Shown: piece by piece, positions 1 to 11,412 of the stretch
Layout of the letters: each line of letters opens with the position of its first letter
Numbering within the stretch: position 1 is the first letter of the stretch
Assembly: GCA_024803745.1 (NCBI GenBank)
Contig: JANJXV010000016.1
Coordinates: forward strand, 44,970,263-45,034,262
Length of the DNA: 64,000 bases
Reading direction: 5' to 3'
From: Megascapheus bottae
Taxonomy: Eukaryota; Chordata; Mammalia; Rodentia; Geomyidae
The notes under the pieces: generated by a model
Database searches by the model: none
Told to the model about the DNA's origin: nothing
What the model saw: only the letters and a program-made list of their open reading frames with translations
Made by a program: the position numbers and the translations under genes

Positions 1-1900
1 GGCTGAGGCCAGGGTCTGAGGCCAGTGCAGGCTCCAGGCCCAGCTTGGTCACCTGGCAGGCCAGATTCCCCTGAGGGTTTGTGACAACTTGAGAACAGGT
101 GTGCTGCTGTTGCAATTCCCAGGAGCTGCCCACCCGGCCCCCCAGAGGCCCTGTGCCCCTCTGCACCCCAGCCCGGGCCCTCCGGCCTTGCAGTGCAGGA
201 AGGTGACTGGAAGTACAGAGAAGGTCCTTCGCAGCTCAGCAGCCGCCCCTCCCCACCAGCGGCCCGAGCTCTCTGGTGTATTCTGCAGGCAATTCACCGG
301 TGGGACAGGGGGAAGATTCCATGCCCGAGGGATGTGGCCTCCACGCTGTGTCCCCCAGACACCCCTCAGGCCTCCCTGTGGTAAGGAGCGAGTGGAGAGA
401 CACTTGTCCACCTGAAGTAGTGAAGTGACAGCTGGCTCACACGAGGGGCTGTGACCTTCCTGAACCCCTACTTTGCTCTAACAGAGTGCCTTTAAATGTT
501 TAAAATGTGTCTATTTGCATGTGTGAATTAAAAAAGAAATAACCCAAAGTCGAGGCCCTCACCTGCCCTCTTGCTCTGAAGTACTTGAGCACTGGATTTT
601 CAGAACGAGATCTGGGCCCTGGACACGGAGCGTAGAGGAGCTTGCCCTCCCTGAGAGGCTGGGAGCTGAGAAGGCCCAAGCGTGCCTCCCCTCCAGTGAC
701 AGGGCGGGCGCCAGCGCGGGGTTCTGTGCTTTCCTTGTCTGGACCCAGCACAGGGCGAGCCCACGACAGGCGGCTCCACCTCAACTCTGCACACTCCCTC
801 AGCTCCCACCGGAAACCCAGGCCAGCCCTCCACCACACCAGCCCGTGCCCAGTCCTCAAGCCGTCCTGAAGGCCCAGGCCTCGGACGAGGAGTACAGACA
901 GAGGGGCACCGCAGGTTCTGACACAGGTGCCTGAGCTCGGAAGCAGGGCCCTTGAAGACAAGCTCACCCTCTCCCTCGAAGACGTCAGAAAACGGCATTC
1001 TGATTGCAATAAAAAACCTTCCAAAGTAGGTTGTTTTCTGAGGGAGACAGATCCTATTACTTAGCTTTAAATCTCATTTTAATGAGAAGGGAGGAATGGT
1101 GCAAAAGTGGCCCCGTCAGGTTCCTAGTCTGTTTCTAATTAGAATTTAAGTTGCTTTTAATGTCAGTTCTAAAGAACCCGTGGTGGAGAATTACTAGTTA
1201 CCTGTGGAAAGGAGACGCGGGGCCGGGGCCTGGATGTCTGTTCCCTCTGATTTCCAGGGGATGCAGGGACTGAGGCCGAGGAAGGGACTGGGGTCAGCGT
1301 CTGTCCATTGGCAGGGAAGGTTGGGCGGTGGAACCCCATGGCCTGAGCCCCGTCCTCTGGACCGCCCATCCTCCCACACAGGCGTCCCCTCGGGTGTGCG
1401 TGGCCTCCAGCCGTAGTCATCATGGCAGATACAGATTTTCCAGGGTTCTTTTCTCTCCTCCACACAGTGGGGAAAACTGCTCCCTTCTCAAATGGCAGAA
1501 GGTGCTTCAGAAATACAGAGACCTATGATGCCAGATCTGCCCAGCGTGCGAGCACGGTGTGGCCTCTCCTCGGCCCTCCACTTGTTCACCTGCACCCCAA
1601 AGACAGAAAGCAGTTCCCCAATCTTACATCACATGGCTTGCCTGCTGTCCACAGCCTGCCGGATGAGGACGGCAGTGCATGCTGGAACCAGTGCATTAGC
1701 ACTTTATGTAACGTCCCGGATCACTTAAAGAAGCGAGGGGATTCTGTGATTGTGAATAGTCCAGTCAGGAGAGCTGGCGTTAATTAAGGGGAAGTGTGTT
1801 GCATATCCATGTGTGAGCATCCACGAAAGGCCGTTGTTGTAGGGGGAAAGTGCAGAACTTTGACGTGGTCAGGAGAGTAGAAGCCTGTCTGATTGTTAGC
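1..1900. other. Single-copy GC-rich DNA, no gene seen
   Basis: No reading frame here resembles a known domain, and no convincing exon framed by splice sites was found. The first kilobase is GC-rich; from about 1,020 to 1,190 it turns AT-rich. I see no interspersed repeat that I can name. Short frames on both strands have the ordinary composition of GC-rich non-coding DNA. Confidence 0.55.
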
Positions 1901-2068
1901 GTGACCTTGGGAGAGGTACTAGTGACCTTGGGAGAGGTAGCAGGGACTGTGGGTCAAATACTAATGACTGGGGGCTAGATTGTAGTGACTGAGAGCAGGA
2001 ATTAGGGACTGTGAGCTAGGTACTGGTGACCCTGAGCTAAGTACCAGTGACATCGGGCTGGGTGCCAG
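1901..2068. repeat. Degenerate ~21-bp tandem repeat, about 8 copies
   Basis: Successive segments start with GTGACCTTGGGAGAGGTACT-like sequence (1,901 and 1,922) and decay into forms such as TGACTGGGGGCTAGAT and GTGACCCTGAGCTAAGTACC. The spacing stays near 19-22 bp. The first two copies are almost identical and the later ones strongly diverged, as in an old minisatellite with one recent duplication. Confidence 0.6.
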
Positions 2069-5000
2069 CCTTTCCTCAGTCCAGTGTAGTCAGATACAAC
2101 TGGGATTTAAAAGAAGACTTGGTGTAAAGATTGGAGATTATCACATGACTTTCTAGAAACATTTCTGGCAGCCTTTTAACGTGAAGGTTTTTTTTATATC
2201 TTCAAATAGTTGTACAGAGGACTTTCAGTTCAATATGTCAGTCTGTGAGGACCACGCATCTTTATCGATTTTTATGAATGACCTTTGCAAACCATTTACT
2301 AGCATATAATGATTTCTCAGACTATTTCAGAATAATAGCATGATTTAAAAATATAGATCATAGCATGGTTCAGAGGATGGAAACTAATATGCATCTTACA
2401 AAAATATCAAATTAAAAACATTTTCCAAAACTTTGGTTAACTCCAGTTAAATTTTAGCAAATCAATTAGAGACTGTCTTGTGACCAGCAGGTGGACATCT
2501 GCAGAAGCAGAGTCGCCTGAGACTCAGTGTCTACCATGCAGTGTCTTATGCCGAGAATGAAACCCGCTGCCAGACTCTGTCTGAGAACTGGCCCTGGGCT
2601 TTCCAGGGGCTCAGAAGGGGGCCTTTCTCACCACCATCTCTGCCTCCACCCTCAGGAGGAGAAGACGGGTGCTGGCCTCAGGTGGCGGGAGGGGTGAGGA
2701 CGGGGGATGGATTTGTCTGCTTGGTTTTAAAGTTGATCTTGCTCTTCCCAAATATCTCAACTTCAGTGCTGCTTTTGATTCATCAGTATTCTCACTTTTC
2801 ACTCATGAGACACAGAGACGTGTATCTTTGGAGAATCCGTCATCTGGGTATTTTTATTTGAGTGAGTGTGATGTGAAGTTTTCAAACGCGAACAAATTAA
2901 ATTCAAACAACAATTTAAAATATTATCAAAACCAGAACCTCACCCCGAACAGGAATAATAATCTGCATTTCTCACAATGCAATCACTTCATTTCATTTGG
3001 AATTAATTTTCTTAAATATGTCAAGCTAATTGAATGAGAGAAATATCACTGGAAGGAGCTCTTTCCTCACATGGAGTCTTTATTTTCCCAAATATAAAAT
3101 TCATATATTTTCTCAACAATTCATTAGCTTGGGACCCCCTCCAGGCATGGCAAGTCTAGCAAGGAAATTAATTCCTAAATGAGAAGTTCCTGCAGAAATT
3201 TCTCCCTCGTGACTCTCAGGGTAATCTAGGAAAGACCTCCTCAAGAACATGTCAGTCAAGGAAGTCACCAAAAATGTGAATATTTATAAGGCGGCTCTCG
3301 AAGACCAGCAGCCAATCACCATAAAATCCTTCGGTATTCATTATAATAAAATTAATCTTGATTAATTCATTCATTATCAATCCTGCGTTCAAATGCAATC
3401 CCATAGAAATTGCATTGTGATGATTTGGCAATTAATTTACATGCCAAGATTGAGAAGTCATGCCTTACTCCTCCCGGGGACAGCTCCTGAAGACCCCAGA
3501 AGATGTGCCTGACTATATGACCTGCCAGGAAAATGGAAGCCAACTCCTGCACCAGACATGGGGAAGAAAGGAGCACTTCTCAAACCCCGCGTTCTGCACA
3601 CTCAGACCAAGAAATGCTGAAAGAAAATCTCCAGTTGCCCAAGGTTGATGTCTGTAAGCAGGTTATGGAGATTTTAAAACTAACTTCTTTTTTCTGCCTC
3701 GCATCTACGTGGACTCTGGAAAAGGTGTGTTCATGCTAGAATTCTGAAATAACCATTTGTACACCAAAGTACCAAGCCTCTGCTTCTTGGGGGCCACAGA
3801 CCTGTGAAGGCACAGGCTGGGCCAGCTTGTTTGACTCTCACCCAGCGATACCCCCATTATTTAGCAAAGTTGAGAATTAAGTCTCCGCAACGAGGGGAGC
3901 TTGACTGGCAGGCTGGCTATTGAGGAGATCAGGTGGTGAAATGTCTGCCTCTGTGCAAAAAAATGGGAAACTTCTATTCCTTCCTCCACCTTCTGGGGCA
4001 GTGGAGACTGCTCTTCCCCGAGCCTCCCTCTCCACCTCGCCAAGATTCGCGCATGTGAACAATCAAGAAGCATGGGGCCTTCTTTAGGGAAGTGGTCACA
4101 TTCACACAAAACCTGGACTTGACCTCCACGGGACAGATGTCCTCCACTGAGGTCAGAGGTCAGAGACAGGGCAGCTCGGTCCCCACTGCGAACTTCACAC
4201 AATGCATCTTCAATCGGCCCTGTCTCTGCAGACCTGGATACTGCAGAGGGAGCCATGGCTAAGCGCCCCGCGGGGGTGGCCCCAGATGGGAAGGCAGAAG
4301 CTGGACAGGGAAGTGAAGGTCTGATGGTGGGAGCCTGGCGCGTGGAAAAGCTCCGGAGAAGCTTTGGGGAGTCACGTGGTCTCGAGGTCGAGGGCCCTCG
4401 TTGTACCCCAGCACCCACAGCACCCCCCACCCAGACTCCATTGGCCCAGCCCTCAAGCAGGGCTGACGGATGGCCTCGGGGGGCAGAGCTGTGTCTTGTC
4501 TGGACTCTGCAGAGCTGGCGGTGTCCTCTTGGCACAGTTTCCAGAGCTATGGTGCCTAGCTTTGCTCTAAGGCAAGCAGAACATGATCCCAGGAAACAGT
4601 CAACAGCTGAAAGGAAAATCTTCTTTTTGAGGTCTAGAAAACAATGCATTGTGAATGCCCAGGCATGTCCCTTCTTTCTTACAAACAGTTGTGGCCAAGT
4701 ACACAGAATAAAACCAGAGAGGAGAAATTTTATTGAATTTAAATAACAACAAAATCTTTCTCAAGGGCACCTAACAGTCCTTCTGGGCCCCCGGGAAAGC
4801 CACGGCTATTGACACATGAGACGACAGAGGATCCATACGAAAAAAACTGCTCTAATTATTGGCTGCCTTTGTAATTAGAAGCAGGAAGTATCAAACCATT
4901 CGTTTAGATTGATAGACAGGGAATGTATAATGCAGACAGATAAAGGTTACTGTCCTACCCTCTGAGCCAGGCACCACGAGACAGCGGGGCACGAGGAATT

Positions 5001-5848
5001 CAGTTGTGGACCTGCAAACGCAGAGAGCTCCACCGCAATGGCACCACACCCGGTGAACAGGTAGCAGCACTTGCGGGGCTTTTCTGGGGGTACTGGCTCT
5101 GTCATTTGAACTGACAGGTGCCTGTCACGTACCTGAATAAGGGCCTTAAGGCCTGGCACACGCGGCCTGCTGAGGGAAGTGTGCCTGGACTGTGTCCACG
5201 CAATGGGAAGGGCGCTCGACAGCCTTCTGGTGTTTGCAATATAACAGCGTCTAAGTTGAGGCAGCAAGAGGAAATCCACAGCCTTGCATACTTGGTCCTT
5301 GGGAAAAACTTAAACGCTCCTTTTTAGAGTCTAACTGGGCAAAAGAGCCCTTAGTTTGAGGAGTAATAAAATATTTAAAATGTTAGAATGTTGAGTGTTA
5401 GAATGTTTGGAAAATGGTTTTCTTCCGGAACTAATCGCTGTGGTTTCAGGGTCTAGAGAGGCTAGGACGGTGTATCACCACAGCACAAACTGGGCCCACC
5501 AGACTGGCCAGCCATGTTTCTGGACCGTCCTCCCCAGGACGGCAGAACTCCCGTGGCGGGGAGAGCCTCTCGAGCTCCCCGCAAAGTGAGTATGTCCTTA
5601 CTCTTCAAATGACCGGAAGGATCCAATCATTCTTTCTCTTCACACCTTCTTGTCACAGCTCCCGAAGAGTCAAACTCTTGCAAAGGTTTAAACACTGTGG
5701 CTAAAACTCTAAGTCAGGAGGGGTTTCACAATGCGTGGGAACTCCATTCCTGTCCGTTCCACCTGTGCACTCCAGCCCAGCGTGACCAGCCTCCGCCATG
5801 CGCCGTCAGAGCCCGCCCGGGTCTCCACTTGAACCCTGTGCAGCAGTC
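2069..5848. other. Single-copy DNA, AT-rich at 2,100-3,460, no gene seen
   Basis: The left part (2,100-3,460) is AT-rich and the right part GC-richer. The longest open frame is 262 codons on the minus strand (3,861-4,649). It has no recognisable domain, biased composition typical of GC-rich chance frames, and a second frame open across part of it, so I do not call it. No repeat family was recognised. Confidence 0.5.
3290..3445. promoter_or_regulatory. Candidate conserved non-coding element (AT-rich, homeodomain-type motifs)
   Basis: A compact AT-rich stretch holds several TTAATC/ATTAAT-type cores, including ATTAATCTTGATTAATTC near 3,351, and GGCAATTAATTTAC near 3,427. There is no low-complexity decay. 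The look is that of developmental enhancer sequence, but this is inferred from texture only, because conservation cannot be measured here. Confidence 0.2.
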
Positions 5849-5946
5849 CTGTGGGGTGATCCCGTGGGGTGATCCTGTGGGGTGATCCCGTGGGGTGATC
5901 CCATGGGGTGATCCTGTGGGGTGATCCTGTGCGGTGATCCCGCGGG
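5849..5946. repeat. 14-bp tandem repeat, about 7 copies
   Basis: The unit GTGGGGTGATCCYG repeats from 5,849 to 5,946 with a few transitions (CCATGG, TGTGCGG). All copies keep the 14-bp register. G-runs of four recur every 14 bp, giving loops of about 10 nt, longer than the classical G-quadruplex limit. Confidence 0.85.
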
Positions 5947-8332
5947 ATGGCAGTGGTGCCCGTGGCCGGCCGCCCTCTCTCAGCACAGAGAATCACACGT
6001 ACCATGGTGAAAGCGCGAGGGTGTTCGGTTTCATCACAGTTCTCAACTTGGCTGCTAGAAAAGTGTCAGAGAGACAGTAACGCCCAACTTTCTCTAGAGG
6101 AAACGTTGGCAGCTGTGGGAAGGAAACAGGAAAGTGTGTTGGGCAGGGCTGCCTCGTGCTGAAATTCCACCAGGTGGGAGCCCAGGACAGGCGTGGACGG
6201 AATCCACCACCTCCACGCCTGGCAGGAAGCCTCACCTCCACCCCTGCCCCAGGACAGGGGCCCCGGGGCCAGGCCCCCAGAGGAGCGGGGCTGTCAGCTC
6301 TAAGGACAGGGCTCCCTGCATTTAGGGCTGAGGTTACTCCGTGACTCCATTAGCCCAGAGCCCTGCCATCTCTGGAAGCTTCCCTGATAGTAAGGAACTA
6401 AGCTCTGCTCCTGCTTCGTACGAGTTGAGGGGCAGTGCTGGCCGGACCTGACCATTCAGCGTGCACGAAGCCGGGCGCTGTTGGACAAATGGGGTTTCTG
6501 AACACTCCATGGGGCCAGATCCCATGTGCTTTCCTACTCTGAAGTGTAAATAAACAGAATCTGTTGACAGATATTCATGTTCAGATCACAGCGATTCCCA
6601 CTATGCTCTTAGGAGGCCGTGTGGATTGGAGGCATTTTTATCAACATACCTAGATGAGGAGCTTTCAGCTTGGTGGGAGAGTTAAGGATTGAAATGTGAC
6701 TTTGCTTTTTGAGGTGTTTGATTCATAGATCTGTGTGCAGGAGGGTTGAGTAGCCACTGTACCATCATAAAATGTGCCACAGAAAATAATAAACCAATTC
6801 TGGCGGCATCAGGGAACCTGACACGTGGTCAAGGAGAGGCCATTGTATATTTTAAGTCCCAATAGCTCAATGTCACCCCATCTTCTCATCAAAGGATGAT
6901 AAACAGTCCACCGTCCACACAGAGGGCCTGTAGTCTGTGACACCGGCAGGCAGCAGAGGCCCCACAGGTGGTGAGGACATCCGCGTGTGTGCACACACAC
7001 ACGACACTTAGGTATGGATTCCTCTACCTGTCCATTGCCGCAGGTGAGTGCGTGGACATATGCGAACAAACACACCTGTCTACAGCCTCTCTATCCATGG
7101 AGCCCCCGTCAATGCCCCAGTGGGAGTCTGGGACCCAGGGAAGCCACCAGCAGCCGGTTTCCCGCCCCTCAGCCCAGCCTGCCACACTGATCAGAACCTG
7201 GAATGCGAAGACAGGTCAGATCGCTGCTTGGAGAAGATGCACCTGGGAATGCAGCCCTGCTGGGGTGTGTGGCCTGGAGAGTGCCCCCTTCCCTTCCACC
7301 CCAGAGCTACATCGAAGCACCCTGCTTCTCTCCGGAGGGACAGGTAGAGAAGCCCCTGTCCCCCACACAACAAGTACTTCGGGGAGCATGGCAGAAGCAC
7401 TCTGCCACTTGAGTTAATGGATTTATCAAATACCTTATTTCATGCTTTCTGCTTTTGATTTATGAATTTTGATCCTAGAGACAAGGACCCTGTGCGTATT
7501 GATTGCAGCAAATGTCACACGAACAGAAGTTAATTTCACCCATGCGTGTGGAAGTCTCTGATTCTCTGACAGCGCTGTCTACGAGGAAACAGCTGCCAGG
7601 AGCCCCGGTGACACGGCGCTGTCAGCGAGGGCCGCTGTCCCCCGGGCAGCTGGAGGCAGCCCGCGCTGGGGAGTGACGTGGCACACAAGTATGTATGTGG
7701 ATGCGGGCACATGGTGAGGCCCGGGATGAGGGAGAGATGGGGCGGTGAAGCAGTGCCACCGGGGTGGGGTGCGCCAGCCGGCAGGCGCGAGGGGACCTCG
7801 GCCGCCACCAGTGCTCTGCACTGCACCACGCCTGACGGGATAATGGAATGTCATTCTGCCAGCTCCTGAGCTGGTTAGGGACAGTTTATTTATTGATTGA
7901 TTTTCTTTGTAAATTATCAATCTTTTTTATACCAGAAGCAACGAGTCATTGCTTATGCAATAATATTCTCACGTGGGCCTGTGCAGGAGGAAGGCTGCAC
8001 GGCTGGACACAAACCATTTCTGAGCTGTGGACGGCAGACGGTGCAGGCAGAGGATGCTACCAGAAGGGAGGCCTGGACCATGCGGGTGGTATGGCAGCAT
8101 CAACACTGGTGCCAAGGTTGTGCGCAGTAGAATAACATAGACGTGCTTTCGAAGTAGCACACGAGGAAAGCCAGAGTGTGCAATCGAGGATTGTTCCAAG
8201 TGCATAGTTGAATCTTAATTTCACAGCCAGTTTGTGGTCAATGGCTTCTTTGTTCATGGCTAACATATCCAGGGTTAAATATGAGGAAACATGACTAACG
8301 TGTTTCCCTGAAGTTAAAGCCGTTAGCTTCTT
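5947..8332. other. Single-copy DNA, no gene seen
   Basis: Mixed composition. Frames of 60-150 codons occur on both strands and overlap one another without resembling any family known to me. The segment 6,540-6,860 is AT-richer. No named repeat was recognised. Confidence 0.5.
7860..7985. promoter_or_regulatory. Candidate conserved non-coding element
   Basis: This AT-rich stretch contains TTTATTTATTGATTGATT, AAATTATCAATC and a TTATGCAATAATATT segment resembling a C/EBP- or POU-type site. It stands out from GC-rich flanks. Regulatory function is only an inference from motif texture. Confidence 0.15.
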
Positions 8333-8518
8333 GCCTATAATCCTAGCTACTTAGAAGGCTGCACTGAAGTCCGTGAAGTCTCATCTCCAATGAACCACTG
8401 GAAAATTAGACGTGGTGCTGTGGCTCAGTGGTAGAGTGCTAATCTTGAGTTGATGAGTTCAGGGACAGCACGCAGGCTCAGAGTTCAAGCCTCACAACTA
8501 ACCAAATAATAATAATAA
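8333..8518 (+). mobile_element. Composite SINE: B1/Alu-like head plus ID-type tail
   Basis: The head GCCTATAATCCTAGCTACTT (8,333) is the diagnostic start of a B1/Alu-like unit. It is followed by a remnant of the AGTCTCATCTCCAAT linker and then an ID-type body (GTGCTGTGGCTCAGTGGTAG, GTTCAAGCCTCAC). It ends in an A-rich AATAATAATAA tail. The element is diverged and lacks part of the head, so it is an old insertion. Confidence 0.75.
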
Positions 8519-8759
8519 CTTTGAACAACATCCTATCTTTTGGTACCATAAAATCTGAACTTAAATCACAAAAACTTAGAAGTCTTACTTGAACCTTTAA
8601 GGATATTAGTTTTTAAAACACTAAATTTTTATTGCTGTAAATTCACAGTGTTTTTAGAGAAAAGCAGCAAGATGTCAAAAGGTGTGACACTGCAGGCCCG
8701 TTCCCTGTTCCTGTGAGGATCAAGTTCCCTGGGGTTCATGACAGGATCTGGTGGCTACA

Positions 8760-11288
8760 TTTATACATATCGCCGTATATATGTTTTATCTATGTTTATT
8801 ATTCAGATCTAACTTCTACCTATGAGAGAAAACGCATACAACCCTTGTCTCTCTGAGCAGGACTTACTTAACATGTTCTTTCCATTTTCCTGGAAATGTC
8901 AGAATATTATGATTTATTCCTGGTAGGTGAGCAAAATTCCTCTGTATATATAACCACATTTTCTTGACCCATTTGCCCATTGGAAACCATATGTCAAGTT
9001 ACACCTTGCACAAAATTATAGCCATCTGCTTTGGAGAGTCATGAAAGAACACGCTTTCTGCATCTGGGGTGACTTCCTAGGGAGGGAAGGGTGGACCACA
9101 GGGTAGATGCAAATTAAATTTAAAATCCAGCTGCCCAGCTCTTCCACACAGCCAACCATAATGCAGAGTTCTAGCGTCTCTACAATCTCTCCAAGTGTGA
9201 TGTGTCAACTTGCTGGACTATAGAGAAACAATGGCATATTTTTTTTTTAAAAAAAGCAATTGACTTTTTCACATTGATCTTGAGTCCTGCAACTTTGCTA
9301 GCTGTCTTTATTTATTGCAGACGACACTGGATTCTCTGCATAGATGATGTGGGTTGACTGCCATCACCCAATCCTGGGGTCTTTCCGTTATGTGTCCGCC
9401 TGGAGGTGAGAGACGCTTGTCTTGGTTGCCAAGGTCGTCTTGTCTCAGTGTTACCCTCAGTGGGGAGATTCTGGTCTTCCCCCGTGGGTGTGATGCCACC
9501 TGAAGGTTTGCCACGAGTCTCTCCACCATGCCAGGGTAGAGCTTCCTTTTGGATGGAGACTGCACACCACCCCAACTTACGACCACTACAGCAAATTCCT
9601 TTGCAGTAGTAACTTACACGAATAAAAAGGTGTTAACAAAATACCCACCCCCCAAAACAAAACGCACCTGTGAGATTTTCCAGCTTGTTCTTCTGTGGTG
9701 ATGGGGACGAACACTCCTGGTTGTAGTCTCTGGTTGGTTGGTTCTCAGAAACGTCCTTCACTGGATCCTCGTTTTCTCTTACATTGTGGGGTGGGATTTT
9801 CATGAAAAGTTTCTTTCAAATGTTTGCATTTACATTCACGAGGGGCTTGAGTCTGGAGCTCTGTGTAATCTGTCTACTTAGAGGATCAGAATGGAGAAGC
9901 CTTGAAGAAGCAGTGGGATGCAGCCTCGTTCCCCACCGCTGGCGGTGTCTGTGCAGCGCCATCATGTGAGCCTGTGGGCTTCCGTGTGGGGTCATTTCAA
10001 CCATGAACTCAATTGCTTCGAGCTTATTAAAGTCATCACAGGCTCATTGTTTCTTCTTGAGCGAGCTTTAGGAGCTTATGCCGTCCCTAACACTGCCCAT
10101 GCACAAAATCACGGGGGTTGTCAAAGTTATTGACATGAGGTTGTTGACAATATTTCATTTCTTCAATATCTGTAGAATCTTTACTGATGTCATCTCTCTC
10201 ATTGCTGGTATTGATAAATTGTCTTTTCTTTTCATCGATCATTCTGTCTAGAGATTTATCAATCTTATTGATCTTCTCAAAAAACCTATTTTGGGTTTCA
10301 CTGATTTTTTTTTCCTATTGTATTTCTGTTTCCTATTCCATTGACGCTTGTTCTAATCTTTATTGTTTTGTGTCTTCTGCTTATTTGAATTTAATTTGCT
10401 CCCCTTCCTCTAGTTTCTTAAGGCAGATGCTGAGGTCAATGAGTTGAGACCATTTTTCTTTCCAGTCTATGCGTTTAATTCTGCGTGTTTCAGCCTATGT
10501 ACTGCATTAGCAGCGTAGGACAGTTTCTGATAGTCTGGATGTTATTGTTTCTGATTTTCTTTTGATGGGCCCCCCTGTGACTCTGTTTCAAGTTTTCATT
10601 AGCACTGTCCATTGGCAGTGTAGAGTTTCACTGCACGTTTCCACCCACGCACTAACACACTTGTCTTGCATTTGTGTCATCAGCATTGCTCTTTCTACCA
10701 CTTGCCGAGTCCCATTTAAAAATCTTGACCCACACCTACATGTGTGTGAAAAGTGACACGTACTTGGGGACTCCTTAGACTTATTTTTAAAACTGAGTTC
10801 TAATTAGTTCCTGTCTTGCCAATGAATTAATTGAGTCCTGCTAAGAACTCAGGTTGCGTCAAGGCTGTTTAATGGTTTTGTGTTTAGTCTAGCCTGATAA
10901 ATGTTCTATGCATGTTTGAAAAGAAATTGTATTCAGCCGTTGGTGGTGTTCTATTACATCTATTATATCAAGGTAGTCATTAGATGAACAGTATTAGTCC
11001 AGGCTGATATTTTTGTCTGTTCAAAACCACAGAGGTAGGAATGTCTATAATGTTGACTGTAATTATTGATATCTTCTTCTTCTTACAGAATTACCAAATT
11101 TTTGCTTCACAAGTTATGTTACCAGGTACATAAATGTTTATTGTTGGTAAGACTTCCCTCCTACTGTATCATTATGGAGGCATTTTTATTTCTTCTTTGT
11201 TATCTTTCTTCTAATCATGGTGATCATGCTGTATCGTTTTCCTTTGTTGTGACTTTAGCTTGTTTGTATATCGAAACTACAGTGTGAT

Positions 11289-11290
<2 letters not shown>
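8760..11290 (-). mobile_element. Decayed L1 (LINE-1) fragment: 3' UTR and part of ORF2, minus strand
   Basis: Read on the minus strand, 8,760-9,060 resembles an L1 3' end; on the plus strand it shows the antisense signature ACTTCTACCTATGAGAGAAA and the CCACATTTTCTTGACCCATT segment. From 9,260 it continues into antisense ORF2 (TGCAACTTTGCTAGCTG). Near 10,255 it carries the hallmark ATTTATCAATCTTATTGATC followed by TTCTCAAAAAACC, which antisense L1 reverse-transcriptase regions show. Later parts (10,920-11,280) fit further upstream ORF2. Stops, indels and gaps break every frame, so the copy is dead. The 5' end is missing, as usual for truncated L1s. The outer limits are approximate. Confidence 0.7.

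Positions 11291-11291
<1 letters not shown>

Positions 11292-11319
<28 letters not shown>
11292..11319. repeat. (GT)n microsatellite
   Basis: A nearly pure GT/TG run sits at the upstream end of an 85-bp region whose other end is an AC run. The two tracts are complementary on one strand. Confidence 0.9.
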
Positions 11320-11375
11320 TGGATAAAATATAATTGAGTCTTCATGTCTTATCCATCTTTATGTTGTTTGAGAAG

Positions 11376-11376
<1 letters not shown>

Positions 11377-11411
<35 letters not shown>
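11377..11411. repeat. (AC)n microsatellite
   Basis: A pure AC run of about 17 dinucleotides follows GTAT. It lies 57 bp from the GT run at 11,292-11,319 and could pair with it. Confidence 0.9.

Positions 11412-11412
<1 letters not shown>

Noticed and set aside
3861..4649. 262-codon minus-strand frame
   Set aside because: It has no recognisable domain, overlapping frames are open on both strands, and there are no splice or start features that single it out.
8760..11290. Intact L1 ORF2
   Set aside because: Recognisable only in patches, with stops and indels throughout and the 5' end missing.
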